Assembly: GCA_910588255.1 (NCBI GenBank)
Contig: CAJUOM010000001.1
Location: 39,721-90,220 of the forward strand
DNA from: an uncultured Alphaproteobacteria bacterium
GTDB lineage: Bacteria > Pseudomonadota > Alphaproteobacteria > RUG11792
Length of the DNA: 50,500 bases
Reading direction: 5' to 3'
Made by a program: the position numbers and the translations under genes. The notes under the pieces were generated by a model. The model worked only from the letters and a program-made list of their open reading frames with translations. It did no database searches and was not told the origin of the DNA. Each line of letters opens with the position of its first letter. Positions within the stretch are counted from its first letter, which is position 1. This document shows, piece by piece, positions 34,359-42,948 of this stretch.

Positions 34359-35810
34359 TTAAATTCCATAATCATATGGATTCCACCATAAATAGCTGTA
34401 CATTGCATTTTCTACAGGAATAACACGATTTATTTCATCAAGGAGTGTTTGACTAACTATTTGGGCAATCTCTTCTTTTTCAATATATTTCATGTTGCGA
34501 TCAAAAACATCATAAATATGGTCAACTAAAAGAGACGAAAGTAATTTCATATTGCCAATCTTTTTCTTATCTGAGAATTCAAATCTTTTCCAGACATTCT
34601 CTTCATCTCCATAAAAAAATGTATTAATATTAAATTTCTCAATACGTTTCTTAATAGGTTGAATCTCCTTCTGGGTTGGCTGTATGTCCCCTGCAACTAT
34701 CATATAAATATATCTATGAATTAAAGGTAGAAAATAATCGGGGAAAAAATGATAAGCACAAGTTCCAAAATCAAATTTTTGCTCTTTTTCAAGTACCTCT
34801 AAGTGGTCATTTAAGACTCTCATAGCTTGTTCTAAATTTACTGCATCAAGAAATGTGGATAAAGCCTCTAATTTCTTTTTTAAAGAAGAGATCTTTGTTG
34901 TAAACAGAAATATCTTATTCAGAGTAAATATATTTGGTCTAGTAAATATATCCAGAATAAACTTATTTGACTCAGTCTCAGTAAATATCTTCAGAGTTTT
35001 TCTCATATCACTTTTTATCTCTATCTCTAGAACTTTAGCTATACGTTTTAGCTCAACCATTGAAGATATAATTTCATCTTGACAAGGATGGGATGGTATA
35101 AAATTAAAATCACATCCAAAATTTTTATTAAAAAAATCTAAAACTTCCAAAAATTTAATCGTGAATCTTGCATTTTTTATCTGAAAATATTCATCAAGAT
35201 ATTCAAACATTGAATTGTTTCGAACAAAAGGTGCTTCTAAGTTTGTTTCTATTATTTTATAGAACTCTTTTAAAGTAATTTTAGGCTTAGTTATACTAGG
35301 TACAAGTCGCCTTGATGGATGGTTGCGAATAACTTCCTCAATATCGATAAATGTTCTTGAGAACTTTTCCTCCCTATCAAAACATGCGTCTTGATATTCC
35401 CACACGAAGCCGTTAAGATTTTCAAATAGTGTATCGTATCCAATAAAAGGTGGTTCTAGCTCCGTTACTGGTTTTTCATGTGTTCTTAGGGCTAGTCCTA
35501 TTTTTCCATACAATTCTTCTAAATTAATTTTTCGGTCAGTTCTAATAGCTATAATTTGCTTTGGCTCAGGGGCTTCAATAAATGATTCAATATCGATAAA
35601 TATTCTTGGGAGGTTTTCCTCACTATCAGAGTTTGTCTCTTGATTACTTGCTATAATTCTCATAGAAGACGATTCAGATCGTTCTTCTGAGGACTCAAAG
35701 CTGTTAGAATTTCCTGCGAAGTTTGTAAGTACAAACGTCGTTATTAATAAAAGCTTTAAGGTTTTAATAAAATCCTGTAAAAAAATAAATTTATAAATGC
35801 ATTCTATCAT
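34359..35810 (-). CDS. Hypothetical exported protein with internal duplication
   Basis: 483 residues, not recognised. The N-terminus has a long signal-like region (FIKTLKLLLITTFVLTNFAG), then an acidic Ser/Glu patch (SFESSEERSESSSMR). Two copies of a domain of about 75 residues follow: the first has PRIFIDIESFIEAPE, KINLEELYGKIG and PPFIGYDTLFENLNGF; the second has SRTFIDIEEVIRNHP, KITLKEFYKIIE and APFVRNNSMFEYLDEYF. The rest is helical with Phe- and Lys-rich segments. An Ser/Glu patch after the signal also occurs in the product of 37806-38873 (LESDSESRD), which hints at a lineage-specific exported family. A start further downstream is possible. Confidence 0.6.
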   Translation of the reverse strand: MIECIYKFIFLQDFIKTLKLLLITTFVLTNFAGNSNSFESSEERSESSSMRIIASNQETNSDSEENLPRIFIDIESFIEAPEPKQIIAIRTDRKINLEELYGKIGLALRTHEKPVTELEPPFIGYDTLFENLNGFVWEYQDACFDREEKFSRTFIDIEEVIRNHPSRRLVPSITKPKITLKEFYKIIETNLEAPFVRNNSMFEYLDEYFQIKNARFTIKFLEVLDFFNKNFGCDFNFIPSHPCQDEIISSMVELKRIAKVLEIEIKSDMRKTLKIFTETESNKFILDIFTRPNIFTLNKIFLFTTKISSLKKKLEALSTFLDAVNLEQAMRVLNDHLEVLEKEQKFDFGTCAYHFFPDYFLPLIHRYIYMIVAGDIQPTQKEIQPIKKRIEKFNINTFFYGDEENVWKRFEFSDKKKIGNMKLLSSLLVDHIYDVFDRNMKYIEKEEIAQIVSQTLLDEINRVIPVENAMYSYLWWNPYDYGI

Positions 35811-36028
35811 ATTTACAATTACTTATCAATATCTATTTCAGAAAAAATATTAATAGGTGTTGTACACTGTATTATAAGATTAAAATTATTATAAAATTTT
35901 AAGCTTATTTATTTTGTTGGAATTAAGCATCACTACATATAAACATTAGAGCGACGGTAAATATGTTGAAATTATAGCATTTTTGCAATATAATTCAAGA
36001 AGTTTCTAAAAATAAACGCGGGTATAAA

Positions 36029-36814
36029 ATGGATTTAGAAATAATACTTTTAAGTTTCATACAAGGAATTTCTGAAATATTGCCCATAAGTTCATCTGTG
36101 AATTTGCACTTTTTTTCACATATCTTTAATATAACCACATTCTCATTCTTATTAAAAATAGCGCTTCATACTGGCAGTTTAATTGCTTTATTGATATTTT
36201 TTCATAAAGAAATTTTTGATATTTTCAAAGGGTTATTTACAGAGAAATCTATAAAAAGTACCCATCTACTTCCTCTTTTCTTTGGGACGATACCTGTCGT
36301 AATAATTGGGTATTTTGCAAGAGATTATGTGAAAGAATTTGATTCTCCAAGAATTATGGGAATATTAAGTATTATTTTTGGGGTAATTTTATTTGCGGTT
36401 GATAAACTATCTTGCAATAAATCAAGAACAGATAAAAACCCTATATCTATCACAAAGGCATTTATAATCGGCTGTTTTCAGACAATTGCTATATTTCCCG
36501 GTGTGAGTCGCTTAGGAATTTGCATTACAGCTTCCAGAATGCTGGGGTCAGATCGGAAAAAATCGATTTATTTTTCGCTACTTTTAGCTATTCCTAGTAT
36601 ATTAGGATCTTTAACTTTGGAATTTTTTGAATGTTGTCAAAATCACGACTTTCAGGTTTTTTCAAATAATTCGTTAATAGGAATAATTGCAACTGCATCT
36701 ATAAGCTTAATTGCTATATTGCCTTGTATAAAATATATGGAGAACCATGGTTTTGGAATTTTAGTTTTATATAGGATTATTATAGGAATTATAACTTGCT
36801 TTGCCTTTTGTTGA
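36029..36814 (+). CDS. uppP: Undecaprenyl-diphosphatase (UppP/BacA family), divergent motifs
   Basis: 261 residues, about eight membrane helices. The family converts undecaprenyl diphosphate to the monophosphate carrier used for peptidoglycan and lipopolysaccharide. The first motif is FIQGISEILPISSSVNLHF: Q/E-x3-E and SSS are present, but the usual SSSGH(L) reads SSSVN, so the conserved His is Asn. The second motif is FPGVSRLGICITASRMLGS, where PGxSRSG is usual: Arg is kept but the following Ser is Leu. The remainder (FGTIPVVIIGYFAR, LLLAIPSILGS) is typical. It could be an active divergent enzyme or one losing function. A shared terminator separates it from the convergent DsbA-like gene. Confidence 0.8.
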   Translation: MDLEIILLSFIQGISEILPISSSVNLHFFSHIFNITTFSFLLKIALHTGSLIALLIFFHKEIFDIFKGLFTEKSIKSTHLLPLFFGTIPVVIIGYFARDYVKEFDSPRIMGILSIIFGVILFAVDKLSCNKSRTDKNPISITKAFIIGCFQTIAIFPGVSRLGICITASRMLGSDRKKSIYFSLLLAIPSILGSLTLEFFECCQNHDFQVFSNNSLIGIIATASISLIAILPCIKYMENHGFGILVLYRIIIGIITCFAFC

Positions 36815-36816
36815 TT

Positions 36817-36850
36817 AAAAGCCCTAACTTTTTGAAGTTAAGGCTCTTTT
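36817..36850. terminator. Bidirectional intrinsic terminator
   Basis: AAAAGCCCTAACTT / AAGTTAAGGCTCTTTT with loop TTTG, one C/A mismatch on the + strand (G-U on the other), with A and T tracts on the two sides. Serves uppP and the convergent gene ending at 36870. Confidence 0.85.
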
Positions 36851-36869
36851 AGAAAAGATAAAATATAAT

Positions 36870-37643
36870 TTATTTTTCAACTTTCCCTTCAATTGCTGTT
36901 AAAAGCTGATCAACGCCGGTTGTTTGCAAGATATTTACCTCTTTTCCTTTTACTATGAAAATTGCAGGGACAACAGGTATCTTCAAAGTTTCAGCAAGCC
37001 TTCCATTAGCAATAAGTTTCTTATCTGCATCAGCCATCATTCCTTCAATTTCTTTTGGATCTAATCCTGCCGTCTTTAAGGCTTTTTCAATTTCCGCTTT
37101 GTTTATATCTCCTTCTGAAGATATAATTTTCTCAATAAATGTCAAAGCTTTTTCAGGGCTTTTATCATAAACAGCTATATATACCTTTGCTAAAGTTACT
37201 GAATCATCTCCTAAAACAGCTACAGGAATCATTTTAAAACAAACATCTTTCTTCGCTTTCACGATTTTCGACATATTTTTTTGAAAGTCAATGCAGTGTT
37301 TGCAAAGAGGGTCAATGAAACAAACAACATTAGTTTTTGAGGACAATTCTCCAAATTTCATACTTTGTTTTGTGATATCAGAAGATTTATCCAAAATGCC
37401 GTTTGTCAATTCTCCAATTGCTGCTTCTCTTTTTTTTGCTATTCCTTCTCCCATGGCATCCATAAGAAGTTGAGGATCTTGCTTTACTGTATCTATTATA
37501 ATTCCTTTCACTTTTTCATCAAGAGTAGATGAATTTAAAGGATCTGTGCTTTTCTTTGGGCAAAAATAAGAGGCAGCTGCTATAATCAAAGCTATGATTG
37601 AAATAACAAGGCTTAACTTGCAACTTGATGAGTTTCTTTCCAT
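36870..37643 (-). CDS. DsbA-family thiol:disulfide oxidoreductase
   Basis: 257 residues. An N-terminal anchor (LSLVISIIALIIAAASYF) is followed by a helical linker and a thioredoxin-fold domain. The active site is CKHC in VVCFIDPLCKHCIDFQ, and the cis-Pro loop is in KIPVVPAIFIVKG. The long N-terminal helical region (IIDTVKQDPQLLMDAMGEGI) is typical of the Com1/DsbA-like periplasmic proteins of Coxiella, Rickettsia and other Alphaproteobacteria. It would introduce or shuffle disulfides in exported proteins, several of which in this window carry cysteine pairs. A plain DsbA or DsbC-like role cannot be separated by sequence. Confidence 0.85.
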   Translation of the reverse strand: MERNSSSCKLSLVISIIALIIAAASYFCPKKSTDPLNSSTLDEKVKGIIIDTVKQDPQLLMDAMGEGIAKKREAAIGELTNGILDKSSDITKQSMKFGELSSKTNVVCFIDPLCKHCIDFQKNMSKIVKAKKDVCFKMIPVAVLGDDSVTLAKVYIAVYDKSPEKALTFIEKIISSEGDINKAEIEKALKTAGLDPKEIEGMMADADKKLIANGRLAETLKIPVVPAIFIVKGKEVNILQTTGVDQLLTAIEGKVEK

Positions 37644-37753
37644 ATTTATTAACTCGAAAATGTGTAACTACTTCTTTAAATGTATCGCTCTCTTAAAGAA
37701 ATATCAAGAAAGAAAATTATATTTTATAAAATTTTTTGCTTTTTATATTTGGG

Positions 37754-37795
37754 GCGCGGCGTATGGTATCTTTGATATTATACCACACGCCGCGC
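37754..37795. repeat. GC-rich palindrome (copy 6)
   Basis: 16-bp arms GCGCGGCGTATGGTAT (37754-37769) and ATACCACACGCCGCGC (37780-37795), one mismatch, 10-base loop. The minus strand has the core GGTATAATATCAAAGATACC. It starts 10 bases after the stop of the gene at 37806-38873 and precedes the start region of the DsbA-like gene, with no T-run on either side. Confidence 0.75.
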
Positions 37796-37805
37796 GCTCC
37801 CATGA

Positions 37806-38873
37806 CTAAAGTGTTATATGTTCTTCAATATACGCTTCTATAAATTGCCTAAATTCGGTACAGGGTAATTTTTCCAACCAAGAAGTTACTGAATCTCTTT
37901 TTTCAATCAGACTAATTTCACAAAGATCCTTAATTAGTTGTAATTGTTCCATCTTTGGCAATTGTTCTAAATATTCTGGAAGATTTTCCTCAGATATAAC
38001 AGAACGACTTATAGCAAAAGCAAATATAGCATTTCTTGTTGACAAACCTCGGTATGGATTAGGCCATGAATCAATTCCAGGTTTTGTATTTGGGAATTTC
38101 AGAATAATCGGCATACATAAATTGAATTGCTCTTTTGTAAAACTTAATTTTTTAAAGTGATCTATACAGGAATTAATTAAATCGGCTTTTCCTTCCAAAT
38201 TCGATATTTCAAGGTACTCTAATAAATGGACCATAGGTATTAGCCCAATGTCAAGGCCATTAAAAATAACAGGAACTAAATTTCTCTGTCCTAACAAATT
38301 AAATAGCAAGTTTTTGACAAATTTCTCAGATACTAGTTTTTTATTTACAAACAGATTTAATACACCAACTTTATCATCGGCAGCATAACAGAAAGTTTCT
38401 AATTTATCTTCTGTCAATAACTTCTTGGGCCATAAATCTATAAATCCTTTTATAAAATAATCGATATCTCCAGAATATCCTCTTAAGATACCTAATTCTT
38501 TATATACCATTAATTCAATAATCAATGATTCATCTTCTGTTTGGAGAGATCCGATAAACTCAGCCATTTTGTCTTTTAAGATAACATTGTAAGCTTCATA
38601 AAGATCTCTAACAGCTTGATATGATGCTCTGAATTTCTGAGCTTTTTGAGGAATTGAAGGTTCTAAATTGTCTGGAATAACATTATTTATGGCTAATTCA
38701 AATCTTTCTAAAAAATCTTTTTCAGAAATACTTTCTGAATCCAAAGTAGTAAGGCTTTCTTTAAAACTTGAAATCGCTATGTCTCTAGATTCAGAATCAG
38801 ATTCTAGAGATGCCAAAGTTTCGAGAGAAAATAACACAAAGCTGGATATTAATAGTTTTTTCAAAATATGCAT
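37806..38873 (-). CDS. Hypothetical exported protein (355 aa)
   Basis: Not recognised. A clean signal peptide (MHILKKLLISSFVLFSLETL, cleavage about ASLES) is followed by an acidic Ser-rich start of the mature protein (LESDSESRDIAISSFKES). The remainder is helical, with repeated patterns of hydrophobic residues reminiscent of helical-repeat proteins (EKFVKNLLFNLLGQRNLVPV, GLIPMVHLLEYLEISNLEG), but no clear repeat unit. No catalytic motif or later membrane helix. It lies nine bases downstream of the lipoprotein gene on the same strand, so it is probably its operon partner. Confidence 0.6.
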   Translation of the reverse strand: MHILKKLLISSFVLFSLETLASLESDSESRDIAISSFKESLTTLDSESISEKDFLERFELAINNVIPDNLEPSIPQKAQKFRASYQAVRDLYEAYNVILKDKMAEFIGSLQTEDESLIIELMVYKELGILRGYSGDIDYFIKGFIDLWPKKLLTEDKLETFCYAADDKVGVLNLFVNKKLVSEKFVKNLLFNLLGQRNLVPVIFNGLDIGLIPMVHLLEYLEISNLEGKADLINSCIDHFKKLSFTKEQFNLCMPIILKFPNTKPGIDSWPNPYRGLSTRNAIFAFAISRSVISEENLPEYLEQLPKMEQLQLIKDLCEISLIEKRDSVTSWLEKLPCTEFRQFIEAYIEEHITL

Positions 38874-38882
38874 ATTAGATTC

Positions 38883-39380
38883 CTATTTGCTTATTTCTTT
38901 TTTTATTTTTTCTCTTATAATTTCTTCATGCTTTTTCAAACGTATGCTTGAATCTTCCGGAGAAGAGATATTTACAGTGAAATCTTTTTGACTTAATAAT
39001 TTCACTCTTATGATATAAGAGCATGATCCCGTGTTATCAAACTGAGATACTTTCACTTTTTCTGTTTCCAAAATTCCGTTTTTCTTATCCATAAAGCTGA
39101 TTGGAAAGTCTTTTAACGCAACTATCACAGCATTCCACAATTTGTTTTCTGAATTGCTTGTCGCATTTTCAACAGAAATACCATTTGTTTTTGCTTCTGA
39201 ACTTTCATTTGATGTGAAATACTTTCTAAGTACAGAGTCCTTATCTTTTATTAAAGATCCGAAACCATATTTTGAATTATCTTTATAATCTACAGACTCT
39301 TCCGCTTTGAAGGTTTGATTAGAACAACCAGCCAAACAAGCCAATAATGTAATTTGAATTAAGTTTTTTGAAAATCTCAT
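38883..39380 (-). CDS. Lipoprotein, possibly DUF3576-like
   Basis: 165 residues. Signal peptide with a lipobox: ITLLACLAGCSNQ, with LAGC giving the lipidated Cys at about residue 19. The central part (SENKLWNAVIVALKDFPISF, MDKKNGILETEKV) resembles the LWxAxxxxLxxxPxxxxDxxxGxIxT pattern of alphaproteobacterial DUF3576 lipoproteins, followed by a strand-rich segment (CSYIIRVKLLSQKDFTVNIS). The similarity is by eye and moderate. It would be anchored in the inner or outer membrane facing the periplasm. It is followed directly by the exported 355-residue protein. Confidence 0.6.
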   Translation of the reverse strand: MRFSKNLIQITLLACLAGCSNQTFKAEESVDYKDNSKYGFGSLIKDKDSVLRKYFTSNESSEAKTNGISVENATSNSENKLWNAVIVALKDFPISFMDKKNGILETEKVKVSQFDNTGSCSYIIRVKLLSQKDFTVNISSPEDSSIRLKKHEEIIREKIKKEISK

Positions 39381-39426
39381 AATAAATCTTTTAATAATAA
39401 AATTTGATTAATTATAACACATAAGA

Positions 39427-40461
39427 TTATTTATTGTTAGAACTAAGTTGTCCACAGGCTGCCATTATATCTTCTCCACGCCGAGATCTTATGGGGGCTT
39501 CTAATCCTGAGTTTTTTAAAATTTCTGCAAATTCTTTGATTTTTTCAGAATGCTGGAAATTACAACCTTCCCAAGAGTTAAATTGAATTAAATTTACCTT
39601 TGCATTGATATCTCTTAAGAGTTTCACTAATTCTATTGCGCATTCTTTTGAGTCATTTATATCTTTCAAGAGCAGGTATTCGAAAGTTATTTTCAAATAT
39701 GGATGATGTTTTGTATACTCCTTACATGCATTTAAGATCGAAGCTATATTATATTTTTTATTAATCGGCATTATTTTATTTCGTATTTCATCATTTGGAG
39801 CATGAAGTGAAATCGCCAATCTGCATGGTAAATCTTTTGCTGTTTTTTTGAGAATTGGAGTAATACCCGAAGTGGAAACAGTAATTTTTCTTCTCGATAA
39901 GCCTTCATTTTCGTCCCAAATAATGTTTTCTATAGAACATAATACGTTTTCATGATTAAAAAGCGGTTCTCCCATTCCCATGAAAACAATATTGGATAAC
40001 CTATCATCTTTATTGTTCCATAAATTCAATTGATCTTTAACGGCAAAAAATTGTGTTATTATCTCTTCCATTGTCAAATTACGTATAAATCCATTATAGC
40101 CTGTGTTGCAAAATTTACATCCGACCAAACAACCAACTTGGGATGAAATACAAATAGTATTTCGTTTTTCTTTAGGAATAAATACACTTTCAATTTTATT
40201 TCCATCCTTCAATTCAAAAAGGAATTTCATTGTTCCATCTTTTGATTTTGAGATTTTTGCAACTTCAGGTCGATAAATATAAAACATTTCATCTAATTTA
40301 GTTTGCAAACTTTTTCCTAAATTTGTCATATCAAAGAATGAAATTTTTCCAAATCTATAAAGCCATAGGAAAATTTGGTTCGCTCGAAACGCAGGAATAC
40401 TGTGCTCTTTCAAGATATTTCGTAGCTTATCTAAAGTTAAATTTAAAATCCCTATTTTCAT
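39427..40461 (-). CDS. rlmN: 23S rRNA / tRNA adenine-C2 methyltransferase RlmN
   Basis: Radical-SAM enzyme that methylates A2503 of 23S rRNA and A37 of some tRNAs. 344 residues from ATG 40461 (MKIGILNLTLDKLRNIL). The open frame extends to 40530, but that part overlaps the PAAR-like gene and has no family similarity. Cluster motif CLVGCKFC (CxxxCxxC) in SSQVGCLVGCKFCNTGYNG, then IVFMGMGEPLFNHENV, the SLHAPNDEIRNKIMPINK segment and the C-terminal catalytic Cys in RRGEDIMAACGQL. The family is normally 340-380 residues. It is last in a three-gene run with the outer-membrane and PAAR-like genes. Confidence 0.95.
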   Translation of the reverse strand: MKIGILNLTLDKLRNILKEHSIPAFRANQIFLWLYRFGKISFFDMTNLGKSLQTKLDEMFYIYRPEVAKISKSKDGTMKFLFELKDGNKIESVFIPKEKRNTICISSQVGCLVGCKFCNTGYNGFIRNLTMEEIITQFFAVKDQLNLWNNKDDRLSNIVFMGMGEPLFNHENVLCSIENIIWDENEGLSRRKITVSTSGITPILKKTAKDLPCRLAISLHAPNDEIRNKIMPINKKYNIASILNACKEYTKHHPYLKITFEYLLLKDINDSKECAIELVKLLRDINAKVNLIQFNSWEGCNFQHSEKIKEFAEILKNSGLEAPIRSRRGEDIMAACGQLSSNNK

Positions 40462-40466
40462 AATTT

Positions 40467-40849
40467 TTATAACACAACAAATTGACCTGGCATATTTATA
40501 GAAATGCAACCGCCCCACATGCACATACATTTATCTCCTCCAGAAATCACACAGGTATTCCACTTAATAAACAAGTCGGTTTTGCTGGAATCCATGGGGC
40601 AACTATTGCTGGAACACAAGGCATAGGTGTCAAAACACCAAAAGCAGCAGCTGTTGCAGCGGCTACTGTTGGATTAGAAATAGTACTACACATTCCAAAT
40701 GTTGCAATATTTACCATCGGAATGAAGTCCATTATTGTTGCAAGAGGTAATCCTGCGGCCAAAACAGGAAATTTCGGAGGAACAACCAGTGGCACAGGTG
40801 CAACTCCAAATGAACAAGAGCATAGAGCTCCACATACTGCTATTGGCAT
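40467..40849 (-). pseudogene. PAAR-like (DUF4280/DUF4150-type) protein, frameshifted near the 3' end
   Basis: From ATG 40849: MPIAVCGALCSCSFGVAP, then MDFIPMVNIATFGMCSTISN, PTVAAATAAAFGVLTPMPCV and PAIVAPWIPAKPT. This is the conserved core of the PAAR-like family, which caps type VI secretion spikes and related contractile injection systems. The frame stops at 40547 after SGIPV, yet the expected family ending (KCMCMWGGCISINMPGQ) continues in another frame to a stop at 40467. One base is missing in the CA repeat at 40548-40553. Restored, the protein has about 127 residues, normal for the family. It starts six bases after the beta-barrel gene and ends five bases before rlmN. An open frame on the + strand over this region is an antisense shadow. 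It may be a real mutation, a sequencing error, or programmed shifting. Confidence 0.75.
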
Positions 40850-40855
40850 ATTGAT

Positions 40856-41497
40856 TTAGAAACGATATCCACCACCAATTTTGAACGTATAAGAGTCAGC
40901 AGACATACTAACATTACTAATTTTCGAAACATTCTTCTTGAAAACCCTGCTCATTTCTCCACGAACAAACATTGTCCCGAATGTTTGCTCCAATCCTAAT
41001 CCGACGAATAGTGATGTTTTTGTTGGATTGGATTTTTCATTATTTCCTCTAGCTTTGTATTTCGAAGTCAATGTTCCAAAATTAACATATCCATTCAATG
41101 TGCTATAAATATTATAGCCAATTTTCGGAGCGAGACCAAAACCGTATTTTCTTTTGAGACTATATGTTTTGTTGTCTATATTAGTTTTTGGCGTTGCTGT
41201 TCTGAAATCTAAGAAACCTTCGATTCCGAATATAAGTTTCCCTAACTGAACATTATATCCAGCAAAGGCATCCATTAATAGTCCCGATTTCGTTTTACTT
41301 CTTTTTGCTGTAGAGATTTGATTTCGGGATTTCAATTTCAATAAATCTAATCCTAAATCAGCTCCACCATAAAATCCCGTTACAGAAATATTTTCAGCAG
41401 GAGAGACATTTTCAGATATATTATCATTATTTTCAGCCTCCTGGGCAAATGTATTAAAGCAAAACAATATCAAAGGAAAAGCTTTTAAATAACGCAT
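40856..41497 (-). CDS. Outer-membrane beta-barrel protein (213 aa)
   Basis: A signal peptide (YLKAFPLILFCFNTFAQ) is followed by a short linker and about eight amphipathic strands: GFYGGADLGLDLLKL, GLLMDAFAGYNVQLGKLIFG, GFGLAPKIGYNIYSTLNGYV, TSLFVGLGLEQTFG. The last residue is Phe in GGGYRF, the recognition signal for the BAM complex. The layout is that of small OmpA/Omp25-like porin-fold proteins. No peptidoglycan-binding domain is present. It is co-transcribed with the PAAR-like gene and rlmN. Confidence 0.8.
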   Translation of the reverse strand: MRYLKAFPLILFCFNTFAQEAENNDNISENVSPAENISVTGFYGGADLGLDLLKLKSRNQISTAKRSKTKSGLLMDAFAGYNVQLGKLIFGIEGFLDFRTATPKTNIDNKTYSLKRKYGFGLAPKIGYNIYSTLNGYVNFGTLTSKYKARGNNEKSNPTKTSLFVGLGLEQTFGTMFVRGEMSRVFKKNVSKISNVSMSADSYTFKIGGGYRF

Positions 41498-41617
41498 AGT
41501 TTGAAAATCCTATAATCCCTTCATATTTTTATACTAACATAAAAATACTAATTAATGTTTAAAATTTTAAATATGGGAAATTTTAGAAATAATATTTTGT
41601 TGCTGTATAACAACAAA

Positions 41618-41642
41618 AAGCTCTGGAGAAATCCAGAGCTTC
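41618..41642 (-). terminator. Intrinsic terminator for the 244-aa outer-membrane gene
   Basis: Arms AAGCTCTGGA / TCCAGAGCTT with a 5-base loop; on the minus strand a T-run (TTTTTGTTG) follows. It is 22 bases past the stop at 41664 and separates the two barrel genes. Confidence 0.85.
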
Positions 41643-41663
41643 GTTTCAATCCTGAAATCAGAA

Positions 41664-42398
41664 TTAGAATCTAAATCCAACACCAAGTTTGATGATGTGA
41701 GCAGGAACTTTAACAGAATTAGCGTTACCACCAGCATCTGTTGTTGATTTCTTTGACATGTCAGCAGGCATTTTTAAGCTCGCTCTGAAATCATAGTTAT
41801 ATTCTAACTTTGCATAGATATCAGGAGTGATTTCATATCTCAAACCTGCACCAACAACTGGGATAAATTTAACTTTCTTTGCAGAAGTTGTTGTAGCATC
41901 TGGGGCTGGATCATTAAAGTCAGAATATATCACTTTATAATGTCCCATTTTAACACCAGCTGTTGCATAAAGTTCTAATTGTGGCATAACAAGATAACCA
42001 ACTCTTGGCATCAAAGCAATATTCCAGTTGTTCTTTATAGAAACATGGTCTTTATCAGTAGAAACGTCATGGGGGGTTCCACTATCTTGCATCCATCCGT
42101 TATAATCCATTTTGGTTTTTCCAAACATCATTCCAAATGTTAAGTCAACGCCAAGCATAACATCGTTGATTCTATGATCATAACCGAAAACTAAATCAGC
42201 CAAGAATTTTGTTTTCTTTTTGCTTGTAGAAGCACTTTTATTGTCTAAAGTTTTTCCAACAGACGCGATTTTTGCTTTTGTGAAAGCAACACCTGCATTT
42301 GCACCGACATAGAATCCACCATTTCCGCATTGTGCGAAAGAAGCTGTGGAAGCAACAGCAGCAATCAAACCGGCTGCTAAAATTTTATTCATGTTCAT
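41664..42398 (-). CDS. Outer-membrane beta-barrel protein (244 aa)
   Basis: Signal peptide MNMNKILAAGLIAAVASTAS, cleavage after FA; GGAG at good spacing before ATG 42398. About eight strands are visible (GGFYVGANAGVAFTKAK, VMLGVDLTFGMMFG, NIALMPRVGYLVMPQLELYA, DIYAKLEYNYDF) and it ends KLGVGFRF with terminal Phe. It belongs to the same broad class as the neighbouring barrel, and the two may be distant paralogues. Its own terminator and strong ribosome site suggest high expression, as for a major surface protein. No function beyond membrane structure or surface exposure can be given. Confidence 0.82.
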   Translation of the reverse strand: MNMNKILAAGLIAAVASTASFAQCGNGGFYVGANAGVAFTKAKIASVGKTLDNKSASTSKKKTKFLADLVFGYDHRINDVMLGVDLTFGMMFGKTKMDYNGWMQDSGTPHDVSTDKDHVSIKNNWNIALMPRVGYLVMPQLELYATAGVKMGHYKVIYSDFNDPAPDATTTSAKKVKFIPVVGAGLRYEITPDIYAKLEYNYDFRASLKMPADMSKKSTTDAGGNANSVKVPAHIIKLGVGFRF

Positions 42399-42948
42399 AA
42401 ATGAACTCCAAAAAAAAGTTTTTTAACTATCTAGCTTCATTCTGGCATATCAATTTCATCATTTGAAACTTTATCGAAAAATATAAAATCATTATTTTTT
42501 CAACTGTTGCAATTTTGTTACAGAAATTTGTCTTAGGTTACGTAGCTTAGTTCATGTGAAAATAAAGCCATGCTGATAGCTTGGTTAATTATGGATCTAT
42601 CATTTGATCCATTTAGCAGAAACTTCTGGATTGGCTAAAAGAAACTTAAGTGAACTTTCTTATAACATATTAGCTAGATAAATATATAAAAAAAGATTCG
42701 AAGAGATAAAAATACAAACTAAAACTGTGCTTGCAAATGCAGTATTCGAAAGTGCCTCTCTGTATAATATGAGACATAAGTAGTAGGGGATCAAATGCAT
42801 TAAGTCAAGAAAGATCTAATTATACTTTAAAAAAACTAATTTATTAAAGTTCTTGTGTTTGTTTTATTTTAAATTAACCTTAAGAATTGCATAAATTACC
42901 CCATAGATGTATAATAAAATCACAAGTTTTGTCATAAGAAATTGAAAA
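42399..42948. other. Gene-free stretch upstream of divergent barrel and recN genes
   Basis: About 550 bases of AT-rich DNA. It must hold promoters for both genes, but I see no convincing -35/-10 pair. Short open fragments (for example around 42560-42680) have no recognisable similarity and several stops. No repeat module or palindrome of the families described here was found. Confidence 0.4.

Noticed and set aside
40482..40859. 125-codon + strand frame
   Set aside because: Antisense of the PAAR-like gene; the minus strand has family-level similarity, a good start and operon spacing.
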